A program made the position numbers and the translations under genes. From assembly GCF_039535115.1 (NCBI RefSeq), contig NZ_BAAAWO010000001.1:1488001-1552000 (forward strand): a stretch of DNA of 64,000 nucleotides, written 5' to 3'. The notes under the pieces were generated by a model. It worked only from the letters and a program-made list of their open reading frames with translations, searched no databases and was not told where the DNA came from. This document shows positions 1 to 8,691 of this stretch, piece after piece; within the stretch, counting starts at the first letter, position 1, and each line of letters opens with the position of its first letter. The stretch comes from Paeniglutamicibacter sulfureus (GTDB lineage Bacteria > Actinomycetota > Actinomycetes > Actinomycetales > Micrococcaceae).

Positions 1-180
1 GACGAAGGGTGTAGCACTGTAGTCGACCGCACGCTGTCCATTCACGCCTTGAATTGTGCCAACAATCCTCCCGTATTCCCAAACTTCACCTTTTGGCCAT
101 ACTTTGGACGCGTGGGCATGCACACATATTTTTAAGACCAGCCGACAGCGCAAATGAACCGAGGGACTTGCGCGGCACGG

Positions 181-186
181 TAATCT
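181..186 (+). promoter_or_regulatory. Candidate -10 box of glmS; possibly leaderless start
   Basis: TAATCT ends 7 bases before the glmS ATG and no Shine-Dalgarno-like sequence lies between them, so the transcript may begin at or next to the start codon. No good -35 hexamer is visible at 17 bases. This is inference from spacing only. Confidence 0.3.
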
Positions 187-193
187 TTTTTGC

Positions 194-2065
194 ATGTGTG
201 GAATCGTTGGATACGTAGGTAATGCTGGACGCGCAGCCGATCACGGGGCGCTCGATGTGATTCTTGAGGGTCTTCGGCGCCTCGAGTATCGCGGTTATGA
301 CTCGGCCGGGCTCGCCGTGGTCACCGACGCGGGCATTGACTCGCGCAAGAAGGCGGGCAAGCTCGCCAACCTTGTCGACTCCCTTGAAGCCGACCCGCTG
401 CCGGCCTCGCTGACAGGTATCGGCCACACCCGCTGGGCGACCCACGGCGGCCCCACCGACGGAAACGCCCACCCCCACCTTGCCGATAACGGCAACCTCG
501 CCATGATCCACAACGGCATCATCGAGAACTTCGCCGAGTTGAAGGCCAAGCTTGTCGCCGAAGGCGTCGAGTTCCTTTCCGAGACCGACACCGAGGTCGC
601 AGCCGCGCTGCTGGGCTCGGTCTACCGCGGCGCCGGCGAGGGAAACCTCACCCGTTCAATGGAGCTGACCGCCCGCCAGCTCGAGGGTGCATTCACCCTG
701 CTGGCCGTGCACACCGAGCACCCCGGCGTTGTCGTTGCCGCCCGCCGCAACTCCCCGCTGGTCCTGGGCCTGGGCGACGGAGAAAACTTCCTGGGTTCGG
801 ATGTCTCGGGCTTCATCGACTTCACCCGCCGCGCGGTGGAACTGGGCCAGGACCAGATCGTCACGATCACCCCCGACACCCACAGCATCACCGATTTCCA
901 GGGAAACCCTGCCGAGGGCAAGGAATTCCACGTCGACTGGGATGCAGCCAGCGCCGAAAAGGGCGGCTTCGCTTCCTTCATGGAAAAGGAAATCTTTGAC
1001 CAGCCCGCAGCGGTGGCAGACACCCTGCTCGGCCGCTCGGACGCCTTCGGTCGCCTGACCCTTGACGAGCTGCGCATCTCCCCCGAGGAATTGGCATCCG
1101 TAACCAAGATCGTCGTGCTGGCCTGCGGCACTTCCGCCTATGGCGGATCGGTTGCCAAGTACGCCATCGAGAACTGGTGCCGGATCCCTGTCGAGGTAGA
1201 GCTGAGCCACGAGTTCCGCTACCGCGACCCGATCGTTGACTCCAACACCCTGGTCGTCTCGATCTCGCAGTCCGGCGAGACCATGGACACCCTCATGGCC
1301 GTGCGCTACGCCAAGGAGCAGGGCGCAAAGACCCTGGCGATCTGCAACACCAATGGCTCGACCATCCCGCGCGAATCCGATGCCGTGCTCTACACGCACG
1401 CCGGACCGGAAATCGCTGTGGCCTCCACCAAGGCCTTCCTGGCGCAGATCACCGCCACCTACCTGCTCGGTCTGTACCTGGGCCAGCTGCGCGGCAACCT
1501 GTTCAGCGGCCAGATCAAGGACATCCTGGCCGACCTGGGCAAGATTCCGGCCAAGATCCAGAACATCCTGGACCGCGCCGAGGAAATCAAGTCCTTGGCC
1601 CGCTCGATGCAGGACACCGAATCGGTGCTCTTCCTGGGCCGCCACGTCGGCTACCCGGTCGCCATGGAAGGCGCCCTGAAGCTCAAGGAAATCGCCTACA
1701 TCCACGCCGAGGGCTTTGCCGCCGGCGAGCTCAAGCACGGCCCGATCGCGCTGATCGAGCAGGACAAGCCGGTCTTCGTTGTGGTTCCGTCCCCGCGTGG
1801 CCGCGATTCGCTTCACTCCAAGGTTGTTTCCAACATCCAGGAAGTGCGCGCCCGTGGTGCCAAGACCCTGGTCATCGCCGAGGAAGGCGACGAGGCAGTC
1901 CGCGACTACGCCTCGTTCGTCTTCTACGTTCCGGAGACCCCCACCCTGCTGATGCCGCTGCTGGCCACCGTGCCGCTGCAGCTCTTCGCCTGCGAATTGG
2001 CCTCGGCCAAGGGCCTGGATGTCGACCAGCCACGCAACCTTGCCAAGTCGGTCACCGTCGAGTAG
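194..2065 (+). CDS. glmS: Glutamine--fructose-6-phosphate aminotransferase (isomerizing)
   Basis: Makes glucosamine-6-phosphate from fructose-6-phosphate and glutamine in the cytoplasm, the first step to UDP-GlcNAc. The 623-residue protein has the normal family length. It begins M-C-G-I-V-G-Y, so Cys2 is the N-terminal nucleophile of the glutaminase domain (about residues 2-230). Two SIS sugar-isomerase domains follow (about 300-430 and 470-605), with the phosphosugar motif SISQSGET near residue 356 and GELKHGP near 512. The C-terminus ends DQPRNLAKSVTVE, typical of the family. Cys2 fixes the start. It is a single gene followed by its own hairpin. glmM lies 6.6 kb away on the other strand, so the two GlcNAc-precursor enzymes are near each other but not co-transcribed. 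Identification is secure. Confidence 0.97.
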   Translation: MCGIVGYVGNAGRAADHGALDVILEGLRRLEYRGYDSAGLAVVTDAGIDSRKKAGKLANLVDSLEADPLPASLTGIGHTRWATHGGPTDGNAHPHLADNGNLAMIHNGIIENFAELKAKLVAEGVEFLSETDTEVAAALLGSVYRGAGEGNLTRSMELTARQLEGAFTLLAVHTEHPGVVVAARRNSPLVLGLGDGENFLGSDVSGFIDFTRRAVELGQDQIVTITPDTHSITDFQGNPAEGKEFHVDWDAASAEKGGFASFMEKEIFDQPAAVADTLLGRSDAFGRLTLDELRISPEELASVTKIVVLACGTSAYGGSVAKYAIENWCRIPVEVELSHEFRYRDPIVDSNTLVVSISQSGETMDTLMAVRYAKEQGAKTLAICNTNGSTIPRESDAVLYTHAGPEIAVASTKAFLAQITATYLLGLYLGQLRGNLFSGQIKDILADLGKIPAKIQNILDRAEEIKSLARSMQDTESVLFLGRHVGYPVAMEGALKLKEIAYIHAEGFAAGELKHGPIALIEQDKPVFVVVPSPRGRDSLHSKVVSNIQEVRARGAKTLVIAEEGDEAVRDYASFVFYVPETPTLLMPLLATVPLQLFACELASAKGLDVDQPRNLAKSVTVE

Positions 2066-2093
2066 GTCCTAGACCTATTTAGGTTTCACACAC

Positions 2094-2146
2094 CCAGCGG
2101 TGCCGGAGCTTCCCTGAAGGGGGAATCACCGGCACCGCTGGTGTTT
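2094..2146 (+). terminator. Intrinsic terminator of glmS
   Basis: A 13-bp perfect inverted repeat (CCAGCGGTGCCGG / CCGGCACCGCTGG) is followed by TGTTTT, 30 bases after the glmS stop codon. It lies between convergent genes and can also serve the DinB-family gene on the other strand. Confidence 0.8.
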
Positions 2147-2164
2147 TAAGCAATGAATGCTGCC

Positions 2165-2734
2165 TCAGCCGGTTTGGTCGGCGTAGATGCCCTTGAGGAA
2201 TTCGGCCTGCCCCAGATGCGAGGCGGTTTCATTGAGGACGCTGATGAGCCTGACGCCCGCCGTGACCGGCGGATTCCAACGCCTGTCAATAACGGCTGAC
2301 AGGTCAGGCTCGCGCAAAGCGGCCAAGATACCCATGGCTTGTCCATGCACGTCCCGGTGGTAACCGAGCAGGTACTCGCCGTCATACATCCCAAAGTCAG
2401 CGACCTGGTCACTGCTGTGCCCAAATCCGGTATCCAGCTGGGCATAGGGCAAGTTGAAACGCGACACCCACCCCCGGGAAATCCAGCATTGCTCCGGCGC
2501 AGATCCATCATCCAGTGCCCTGGCCAGGTGCGTGAAGTGGTCGTCCTGGATCCGGGTCAGGTGCCAGAGAAGCCAAGCCATCGAATTCGAGTGGCTGCTC
2601 GCCCTAAAGCGCAGCATCCGTGGTTCCGCTTCATCCAGAAGCCGCTCGATACCTTCCCGAACCCGGCCGAAACCGTCCCGCAGCAGGGTCACTGCGGCCG
2701 GTTCCACGTCACTTGCGCGATCTTCTGTTGTCAT
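2165..2734 (-). CDS. DUF664 / DinB-superfamily protein (mycothiol-dependent transferase-like)
   Basis: A 189-residue cytoplasmic four-helix-bundle protein of the DinB/YfiT superfamily. Metal-ligand-type histidines are visible in LLWHLTRIQDDH and near the C-terminus in ASHLGQAEFLKG; the middle contains YHRDVHGQ. In actinobacteria such proteins commonly belong to the thiol-S-transferase group that uses mycothiol (family knowledge); the substrate cannot be told from sequence. The start MTTEDRAS is chosen because an upstream in-frame ATG at 2824 would add 30 residues that look non-coding. It stands alone, converging on glmS. Confidence 0.75.
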   Translation of the reverse strand: MTTEDRASDVEPAAVTLLRDGFGRVREGIERLLDEAEPRMLRFRASSHSNSMAWLLWHLTRIQDDHFTHLARALDDGSAPEQCWISRGWVSRFNLPYAQLDTGFGHSSDQVADFGMYDGEYLLGYHRDVHGQAMGILAALREPDLSAVIDRRWNPPVTAGVRLISVLNETASHLGQAEFLKGIYADQTG

Positions 2735-2886
2735 TGCCAGACTCCTCGGTTCCGTCTGCGCCTTGCCCACGGTGCCTTGAAGCCTACGACTTCCCCTCTC
2801 TCTGGAACAGGGTGCACATGCCATGACCCCGGCGGGGAGCGGATACGTGGCATGGACTGGGTGCCGCGCCAGATAAACTCGAAGGC

Positions 2887-3237
2887 ATGATCGTGGGAAT
2901 TGGTGTTGACGTTGTTGAGGTCTCGCGCTTCAAGGCGCAGTTGGCGCGAACCCCTGCCCTGCGCGAGCGTCTCTTCGTGCCTGCAGAACGCGAGCTACAC
3001 GTTCGGTCGCTGGCCGCTCGCTTTGCCGCGAAGGAAGCCATTGCCAAAGCACTCGGAGCCCCGGCGGGCATGAACTGGCAGCATTGCTGGATTGAAAAGG
3101 ACAGCGCGGGCGACCCCTATGTGGTGCTTGACGGTTCCGTCGCCGAGGCAGCCGAGCGAAAGGGCGTGGTGCACTGGCACCTGTCCATGAGCCACGACGG
3201 CGACCTTGCCACGGCCATGGTGGTCGCCGAACGTTAG
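2887..3237 (+). CDS. acpS: Holo-[acyl-carrier-protein] synthase
   Basis: Transfers the 4'-phosphopantetheine arm from CoA to acyl carrier protein. The 116-residue length fits the compact AcpS type. The N-terminal magnesium motif [10 protein letters not shown] (Asp8) and the second motif [12 protein letters not shown] (around residues 46-57) are both present, and the C-terminus carries [13 protein letters not shown]. It lies about 100 bases upstream of the metabolite-repair gene nnr, as is common in actinobacteria, and is probably co-transcribed with it. Confidence 0.95.
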   Translation: MIVGIGVDVVEVSRFKAQLARTPALRERLFVPAERELHVRSLAARFAAKEAIAKALGAPAGMNWQHCWIEKDSAGDPYVVLDGSVAEAAERKGVVHWHLSMSHDGDLATAMVVAER

Positions 3238-3344
3238 CCCGGTCCCCCGGCTATTGCCCACGCGGGCGACATGTTCGGGCGGGCCATTGCGCCGCCGCAT
3301 CGATTCTGCGGCAATTCCCCTCCGGAGTTGGGTATTCTGAACTA

Positions 3345-4910
3345 ATGATCCCCGTCTACGCAGGTACCCACGTTCGAGATGCCGAAGCCAAGCTACTGCG
3401 CGATGCCAACGACCTGACATTGATGCGCCGTGCCGCCGACGCGTTGGCCCACCAGGCAGTGGTGATGCTCAAGGAAGATACCGGGCGGCTTTACGGATCA
3501 CGCGCCGTGGCGCTGGTCGGACCGGGGAACAACGGCGGGGACGGACTCTTCGCCTTGGCATCGTTGGCCAAGCGCGGGGTCCATACCACCGCGGTGCTCT
3601 TGGGCGCCAAGGCCCACCAAGAGGGTTTGGCCGCCCTGTCGCGTGCGGGCGGGCGCACGGCCGCCGTGGCGGACCTGGACGAACTGCTCGAGGATTGCGA
3701 CCTGTTGATCGATGCCGGCTACGGCACCGGCGCGCGTCCCGGTCTGCAATTGCCAGCCATCCCCCGGGACATTCCGGTACTGGCTTGCGATTTGCCCAGC
3801 GGGGTCGATTCCGACACCGGGGCTGCGATCGATAGCGTTATCCCGGCGGATCGCACGGTGAGCTTCGGCGCGCTGAAGACGGGGCTCGCTGTCGGCTCGG
3901 GCCATCTGGTCTCGGGAAGCATTTGCGTCACGGATTTGGGACTCGGCGCGGCATTGCCGGAGCCCGAGGCTTGGGTGGTGCAGGGAGACGACCTGGAGCT
4001 GTTGCTGGGTCGTGAGGAAGACTGGAGCGCCGCCGGGCGCCACAAATACCAACGCGGGGTGCTGGGGCTGCTGGCCGGCTCCGCGAAGTACCCAGGTGCC
4101 GCGGTGCTCACGGCTCGTGCCGCGGTGGCAGGCGGACTGGGACTGCTGCGCACCCTTGTCCCGGATGCCGTGGCAACCGCCTTGACTACCCAGGTACCGG
4201 AGTCTGTTCCCCTGGCTACCCCCGAACTCACGGCGCTGCTTGCACGCAACCGCCGAAATGAACGCGAGGGTGCAGCGCGCATTGGCGCCTGGGCCATCGG
4301 CCCGGGATTGGACGACAACGAAGACACCCGCAAGCACCTGGCGCAAATACTGGCGGCGAACACGCCCTGCGTCATTGATGCCGGCGCATTTTCCATGCTG
4401 GAGCCGGGCGAGCACCACCAGTTGCGCATCCTCACCCCGCATGCCGGGGAACTCCACGCCCTGTTGGCAAAAGCAGGTGTCCGCGTCAGTTCCCGGGACA
4501 TCGCCGCCGACCCGATCCGCTGGGCCCGCTGGGCCGCCGTTGCCTACGACAGTGTCGTCCTGCTTAAGGGACCGTCCACGATCTGCACGGCTCCGGACGG
4601 CTACACGCTGATTGTGCACGCATCCACGCCTGACCTTGCGACTGCCGGCAGCGGCGACGTGTTGACCGGCATCCTGGGCACGGTCTTGGCCGCAGCCAAC
4701 CTCCCGGCCACGCCCACGAACAAGGACGTAGTGGCCCTTGGCCATCGCCTGACGGACCTTGCTGCTGCCGGTGCACTGATCCACGCGCACGCGGGCGCCC
4801 TCGCGGCACATGAAGGCACCGTCAGCGCCGTTGACCTCCTGCAGGAACTCCCGCGTGCTGGCCGGGACCTGACGTTCTTGGATGGTTCGATCGTTCGAAT
4901 GTCGAGCTGA
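3345..4910 (+). CDS. nnr: Bifunctional NAD(P)H-hydrate epimerase / ADP-dependent NAD(P)H-hydrate dehydratase
   Basis: Repairs hydrated NADH and NADPH. The 521-residue protein is the usual fusion: an N-terminal YjeF/epimerase domain (about 1-215; GPGNNGGDG at 59-67) and a C-terminal ribokinase-like dehydratase domain (about 225-510). The dehydratase has TPHAGE near 364, LKGPSTI near 407 and the nucleotide-binding GSGDVLTG near 435. Both halves look intact. It follows acpS in the same direction. After the stop the GC content drops and a different kind of region begins. Confidence 0.94.
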   Translation: MIPVYAGTHVRDAEAKLLRDANDLTLMRRAADALAHQAVVMLKEDTGRLYGSRAVALVGPGNNGGDGLFALASLAKRGVHTTAVLLGAKAHQEGLAALSRAGGRTAAVADLDELLEDCDLLIDAGYGTGARPGLQLPAIPRDIPVLACDLPSGVDSDTGAAIDSVIPADRTVSFGALKTGLAVGSGHLVSGSICVTDLGLGAALPEPEAWVVQGDDLELLLGREEDWSAAGRHKYQRGVLGLLAGSAKYPGAAVLTARAAVAGGLGLLRTLVPDAVATALTTQVPESVPLATPELTALLARNRRNEREGAARIGAWAIGPGLDDNEDTRKHLAQILAANTPCVIDAGAFSMLEPGEHHQLRILTPHAGELHALLAKAGVRVSSRDIAADPIRWARWAAVAYDSVVLLKGPSTICTAPDGYTLIVHASTPDLATAGSGDVLTGILGTVLAAANLPATPTNKDVVALGHRLTDLAAAGALIHAHAGALAAHEGTVSAVDLLQELPRAGRDLTFLDGSIVRMSS

Positions 4911-5006
4911 GGAAGCTTGGTGCTCTGCCACTTCAATGCGGAGTGTTTCGTGAGTATTCATCACTCGTAGGAGGTTAGGAATTGTCCTTCAAAATCGGTT
5001 TGGGCA

Positions 5007-5037
5007 CGATAAGATAAATTTTCGACTACTTATCGTA
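5007..5037. repeat. 8-bp inverted repeat downstream of nnr
   Basis: ACGATAAG and CTTATCGT are separated by 15 AT-rich bases in the gap between nnr and the convergent unknown gene. It could be a weak terminator or a binding site. Nothing else is visible in 4911-5193. Confidence 0.3.
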
Positions 5038-5193
5038 GCCGAGAAGTGCCACGGACTTTTACAGTGCCCAGAACTGAGACGAACGCATCCACCCATAGTG
5101 TTCCTTTACGGTCGAGTGATAGAACCACTTATGTCATCAATATTCATCAATCCGGACGCTCGCTGAATGTACTACCTTCGGCAATTTGATGAG

Positions 5194-6558
5194 TTACTGG
5201 CCGAGGAACTTCTCCTTGCGGATGCGCTGATTTCCTACAAAGAGGTAGTCTCCGCTTTCCACAACCAGTCCGAGGGTGCTTAGCGAGTTATTGGCAGGGA
5301 TTGCTTCAAGCATCACCGGTTCACGGAACGGTGGGGGACACAGCCACATGGAGTCGTATGGGCCAGCTGAACCGCCCTCCCCTGTCTGCACCCAAAATAG
5401 GTTTCCCTCCGACGTGAATGCGAGCGAACGCACCGTTCCCACCCCGTATGGCAGTGGTGCGTTGACAAACGGAATTAGGGGGAAGTTTCCTGCGCCTTGT
5501 GTGGGGAACATGAGAATGGAGTGACCGCGTTTAGTGTCATTGTCGGTCAGAATGACTTGGGCCCCGTTGATCGTGCAGGGAAGTAAATTGATACCGTAAA
5601 GTGAATTTCCGCCCTGCGCTGGTTCATACACGCTGCGGCGTTGCCACCCTGCCCCGTTCTGCCCACCTTTCCACAGACCAACGTTGGTAAACCCGGCGTC
5701 ACCAAGCATGGCCCAATAGCCGTCGTTGATGTACTTGATGCCGTGGCCGTGCTTGGAGTCTGTGAACGTCTGTCGCTTAGTCCACAATGGCGACGCGGAT
5801 GCGGCGTTGGGTGAGTAATAGACCGATGGGCCGCCTTTAATTGTCGCGCCGTATTCGAGGACGCAAGCGGAACCGTCCGGGCCAAGCGCGAAAGATTGTT
5901 CTCGGAAATATGAGTTGACTCCACCGTCCATTTCCCCGGATGGTGTTGTGATTCCTCCGGTGAGATCGAAAATCTTGGTCCACTCAAAAACAGGAGCTGC
6001 CGGTACGGCCGGCTTGGGCGAACGCCACACTTGCCCCAAGCGGTCAGCGTTCCCCGAGGACACGAGATAGACGTGGGTCGCCGTCCATTCCATTTGCACC
6101 AGCGATTGCGTCGTTGGGTTTACGGTGTTAGTTCGGGCACCCTTGGCCGCTTGCCAGTGGGACAAACCACCCGACGTAGCACCCCAGATTCTACCCGCGA
6201 CTTCAGGGTCGGCGGATAGAGCACGGCCATGCGTCGAATTGCGGGCGTAGAGTCCCTGCGTCGAATTGATTTTAGTAGGCCCCCCAAGCATCGACCCGGC
6301 CAATGCGGCGGAAAGCGCGGTTCGGGATAGAGAGTTCGGGTCCGCGAGAAAAGCCGCTGTGCTGGCGTCTGTTGTCGGGCCAATTAGAACATCCCCCACA
6401 TCACCCACGGTGGTTCCTGCCGCTGGCGGTGCGCCAGCAGCAACAAAAGCTGCGATGAACGGAGCTGTCAGAATCGCGCGACGTACCGTACTAGCAGGAA
6501 CTGGGACCTGCGGTTCCAACTGACCTGAATGCGCTTTGTTTCCTCGATGCCACAACAT
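5194..6558 (-). CDS. Secreted protein of unknown function
   Basis: I do not recognise this 454-residue protein. Its N-terminus has a VRR pair followed by a hydrophobic stretch (about 26-48) ending in small residues, consistent with an exported protein, possibly by the Tat route. Residues around 50-90 (DVLIGPTTDASTAAFLADP, then LSRTALSAALAG) resemble low-complexity linkers seen in tail-fibre-like or lectin-like proteins. The rest is rich in Gly, Trp, Tyr and Asn with recurring short strands (TKIFDLTGG, SVYYSPNAAS, SHWQAAKG), suggesting a beta-propeller or beta-sandwich. Codon use is less GC-biased than neighbours, which suggests acquisition. An ATG start is chosen; a GTG 15 bases upstream is also possible. 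Confidence 0.6.
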   Translation of the reverse strand: MLWHRGNKAHSGQLEPQVPVPASTVRRAILTAPFIAAFVAAGAPPAAGTTVGDVGDVLIGPTTDASTAAFLADPNSLSRTALSAALAGSMLGGPTKINSTQGLYARNSTHGRALSADPEVAGRIWGATSGGLSHWQAAKGARTNTVNPTTQSLVQMEWTATHVYLVSSGNADRLGQVWRSPKPAVPAAPVFEWTKIFDLTGGITTPSGEMDGGVNSYFREQSFALGPDGSACVLEYGATIKGGPSVYYSPNAASASPLWTKRQTFTDSKHGHGIKYINDGYWAMLGDAGFTNVGLWKGGQNGAGWQRRSVYEPAQGGNSLYGINLLPCTINGAQVILTDNDTKRGHSILMFPTQGAGNFPLIPFVNAPLPYGVGTVRSLAFTSEGNLFWVQTGEGGSAGPYDSMWLCPPPFREPVMLEAIPANNSLSTLGLVVESGDYLFVGNQRIRKEKFLGQ

Positions 6559-6819
6559 AGGGCACCCACCCACTTCCCCAAAAGTGATCCCTGTGCGGTC
6601 CAGAATAAATTCCCCAATTTACTTCGGACCGCTTCTATGGAGTCACCTTACGACACTTAAACGTGAAGAGGGAAGAGGTGGAGAGCGCGTTGACGCGATG
6701 GCAACCCTTATGGATCGGCAACACCTAATTGGTCACATGAATGGTGGAATCGCCGTCAACTGGTAGTATCAATTCTGATCGCGCTCGTGGGGGGACGCGC
6801 CACACTTGGGGAGAAAATC

Positions 6820-6960
6820 TTGGGACGAAGAACACGCAAACGCAGTTACGACCGCTTTTATCGGCAGGGACCGCGAGTGCCCTACGTCTGGCAAAATGTT
6901 GGACTGGCTCTTCTCGCCGCTTTAGCGTGCGGCGTAGGTGCAGTCATCATATTCACTTAG
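6820..6960 (+). CDS. Small single-span membrane protein (candidate)
   Basis: A 46-codon frame opens with TTG, preceded by GGGGAG at 8 bases. The product has a very basic N-terminus (GRRTRKRSYDRFYRQG) and a C-terminal hydrophobic span (NVGLALLAALACGVGAVIIF), the layout of a small N-in membrane protein. The same frame stays open upstream to 6694 and includes a second hydrophobic run (LVVSILIALVGG) before a GTG at 6787, so the gene could be longer, or this could be the remnant of a two-span protein. No family is recognised. Confidence 0.4.
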   Translation: MGRRTRKRSYDRFYRQGPRVPYVWQNVGLALLAALACGVGAVIIFT

Positions 6961-7062
6961 CAACGTTACTAGGAATCGAGTCCGACGGACTTGACCAAAT
7001 CTCCTCGTGATTTCAATACATGCCCCGGTCTCTCCGGACACTGCCCGGAACCGGATCGACAC

Positions 7063-7099
7063 TGTGGCCACATGCAAATCAATTCTGCATGTGGCCACA
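7063..7099. repeat. Perfect 14-bp inverted repeat made of nested palindromes
   Basis: TGTGGCCACATGCA and its exact complement TGCATGTGGCCACA flank a 9-base AT-rich spacer. Each arm itself contains the palindrome TGTGGCCACA. There is no T-run, so a terminator is unlikely; two adjacent dimer-binding sites or a recombination/cruciform site are alternatives. It sits in the gene-free stretch downstream of ugd (minus strand) and downstream of the small membrane protein. Confidence 0.55.
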
Positions 7100-7218
7100 A
7101 ATCGTCGGGGCCCGCAGCATCGAAACCTGCCTGGATTCGGCCCAGGCCTCCCGCTCGGCGAGGGATTCACTGACGCCGCCGATACTCGCCGCCAAAGGTC
7201 TGCTACCGTCTCGGCTGT

Positions 7219-8556
7219 TTAGAGTTCTCCATCGAGCGGCGCATAATGTTGGCCCATCCGCACGATTTCCCATCCGGCGTCCCGCCACGGCGCACGGTCA
7301 AGCACGTTGCGTCCGTCGATAATGCGCTTCGTGGCGACCAATTCCTCGAGGTCCGCCGGGACAAGTGCCTTGAATTCGGCCCACTCGGTGAGCAGCAGCA
7401 CCAGGTCTGCATCCTTCACTGCCTCGGGCAGGTCGTCGGCATACTGCAGCCGCGGGAAGCGCTCGGCCGCGTTCTTGTTGCCCTTGGGGTCATAAACCAA
7501 AACGTCAGCACCGGCGTTGAACAGCCGGACGGCAATATCCAGCGCCGGGGAATCGCGCACGTCGTCGGAGTCGGGCTTGAAGGTGACTCCAAGAACCGCG
7601 ATGCGGGCACCCACCAGTTTGTCGTTGAGCATCGTCTGGGCCAGGCGGACCACGCGTTCGCGGCGGCGCAGGTTGATCTCGTCGACCTCGGCGAGGAAAC
7701 CCATGGTGTGGGTCAGTCCCAGCTCGCTCGTGCGGGCCTGCAGCGCCCTGATGTCCTTAGGCAGGCAACCTCCACCGAAGCCCACGCCGGCGTTGAGGAA
7801 CTTTCGCCCGATCCTTGCGTCATGGCCGAGCGCATCGGCCAGCACCGTGATGTCCCCGCCGATGGTCTCGGTGACCTCGGCAAAGGAATTGATAAAGGAA
7901 ATCTTGGTGGCCAGGAACGCGTTGGCGGCCACCTTGACCAGTTCCGCGGTCTCGAAGTCGGTGACGATCAGCGGGGTGTCTGCCTCCAGCGCCTGGGCAT
8001 AGACCCGGCGCAGGATGGCCTCGGAGGTTGCGTCCTCGACTCCCAGTACCAGCCGGTCAGGTGACATGGTGTCTGCCACGGCGAAGCCCTCGCGCAGGAA
8101 CTCGGGGTTCCAGGCCAGGGAGATCTGCGCATCCGTATGGGCGTTGGCGGCAATGAGCCCGCGCAGGCGGCGTGCGGTGCCCACCGGAACCGTGGACTTG
8201 CCCACGATCAGCGCGGTGCCGCGAATGCGCGTGGCAAGTTCCGCCACCGAGGCATCGACGAACCGCATGTCCGCCCCGTGGCCATCGGCGCGCTGCGGGG
8301 TGCCGACTCCGATGAAATGCACATCGGCCCAGGAGGCCACTTCTTCGTAGTCGGTGGTGAAGCGCAGCCTGCCGGAGGCCACGTGCTTGCGCAGCAGCTC
8401 TCCCAGGCCAGGTTCGTGGAAGGGCAGCTTGCCTTCTGACAACGCCTCGATCTTGGCCGGATCGACATCCACGCCGATCACCTCAAAGCCAAGCTCGGCC
8501 ATGCAGGCCGCGTGTGTCGCGCCTAGGTATCCTGTGCCAATCACCGATATCTTCAT
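7219..8556 (-). CDS. ugd: UDP-glucose 6-dehydrogenase family protein
   Basis: Oxidises UDP-glucose to UDP-glucuronate with two NAD+, supplying uronic acid for envelope polysaccharides. The 445-residue protein has the normal length. It shows the Rossmann motif GTGYLGA (7-13), the catalytic cysteine in GFGGGCLPKD (about residue 263) and the C-terminal GVTFKPDSDDVRDS. The start MKISVIG is preferred over an ATG two codons earlier because AGAGG lies 7 bases before it. GDP-mannose or UDP-sugar homologues share these motifs, so the exact substrate is inferred. Confidence 0.9.
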   Translation of the reverse strand: MKISVIGTGYLGATHAACMAELGFEVIGVDVDPAKIEALSEGKLPFHEPGLGELLRKHVASGRLRFTTDYEEVASWADVHFIGVGTPQRADGHGADMRFVDASVAELATRIRGTALIVGKSTVPVGTARRLRGLIAANAHTDAQISLAWNPEFLREGFAVADTMSPDRLVLGVEDATSEAILRRVYAQALEADTPLIVTDFETAELVKVAANAFLATKISFINSFAEVTETIGGDITVLADALGHDARIGRKFLNAGVGFGGGCLPKDIRALQARTSELGLTHTMGFLAEVDEINLRRRERVVRLAQTMLNDKLVGARIAVLGVTFKPDSDDVRDSPALDIAVRLFNAGADVLVYDPKGNKNAAERFPRLQYADDLPEAVKDADLVLLLTEWAEFKALVPADLEELVATKRIIDGRNVLDRAPWRDAGWEIVRMGQHYAPLDGEL

Positions 8557-8691
8557 GCTCATGCCTCTGGCACACCCTTTCGACAGTCACGGCTGCAGCT
8601 GAGTGCTGCACACCTCAAATGCGTGTGGCCGAGCGCCTGACACCGTTGGTGCCGGAACACTCGGCCACGGTCTCAATGTTGCAAGGAGAAT

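Noticed and set aside
656-1816. 386-aa open frame antisense to glmS
   Set aside because: Mirror of the high-GC codon pattern of glmS; no ribosome-binding site or domain.
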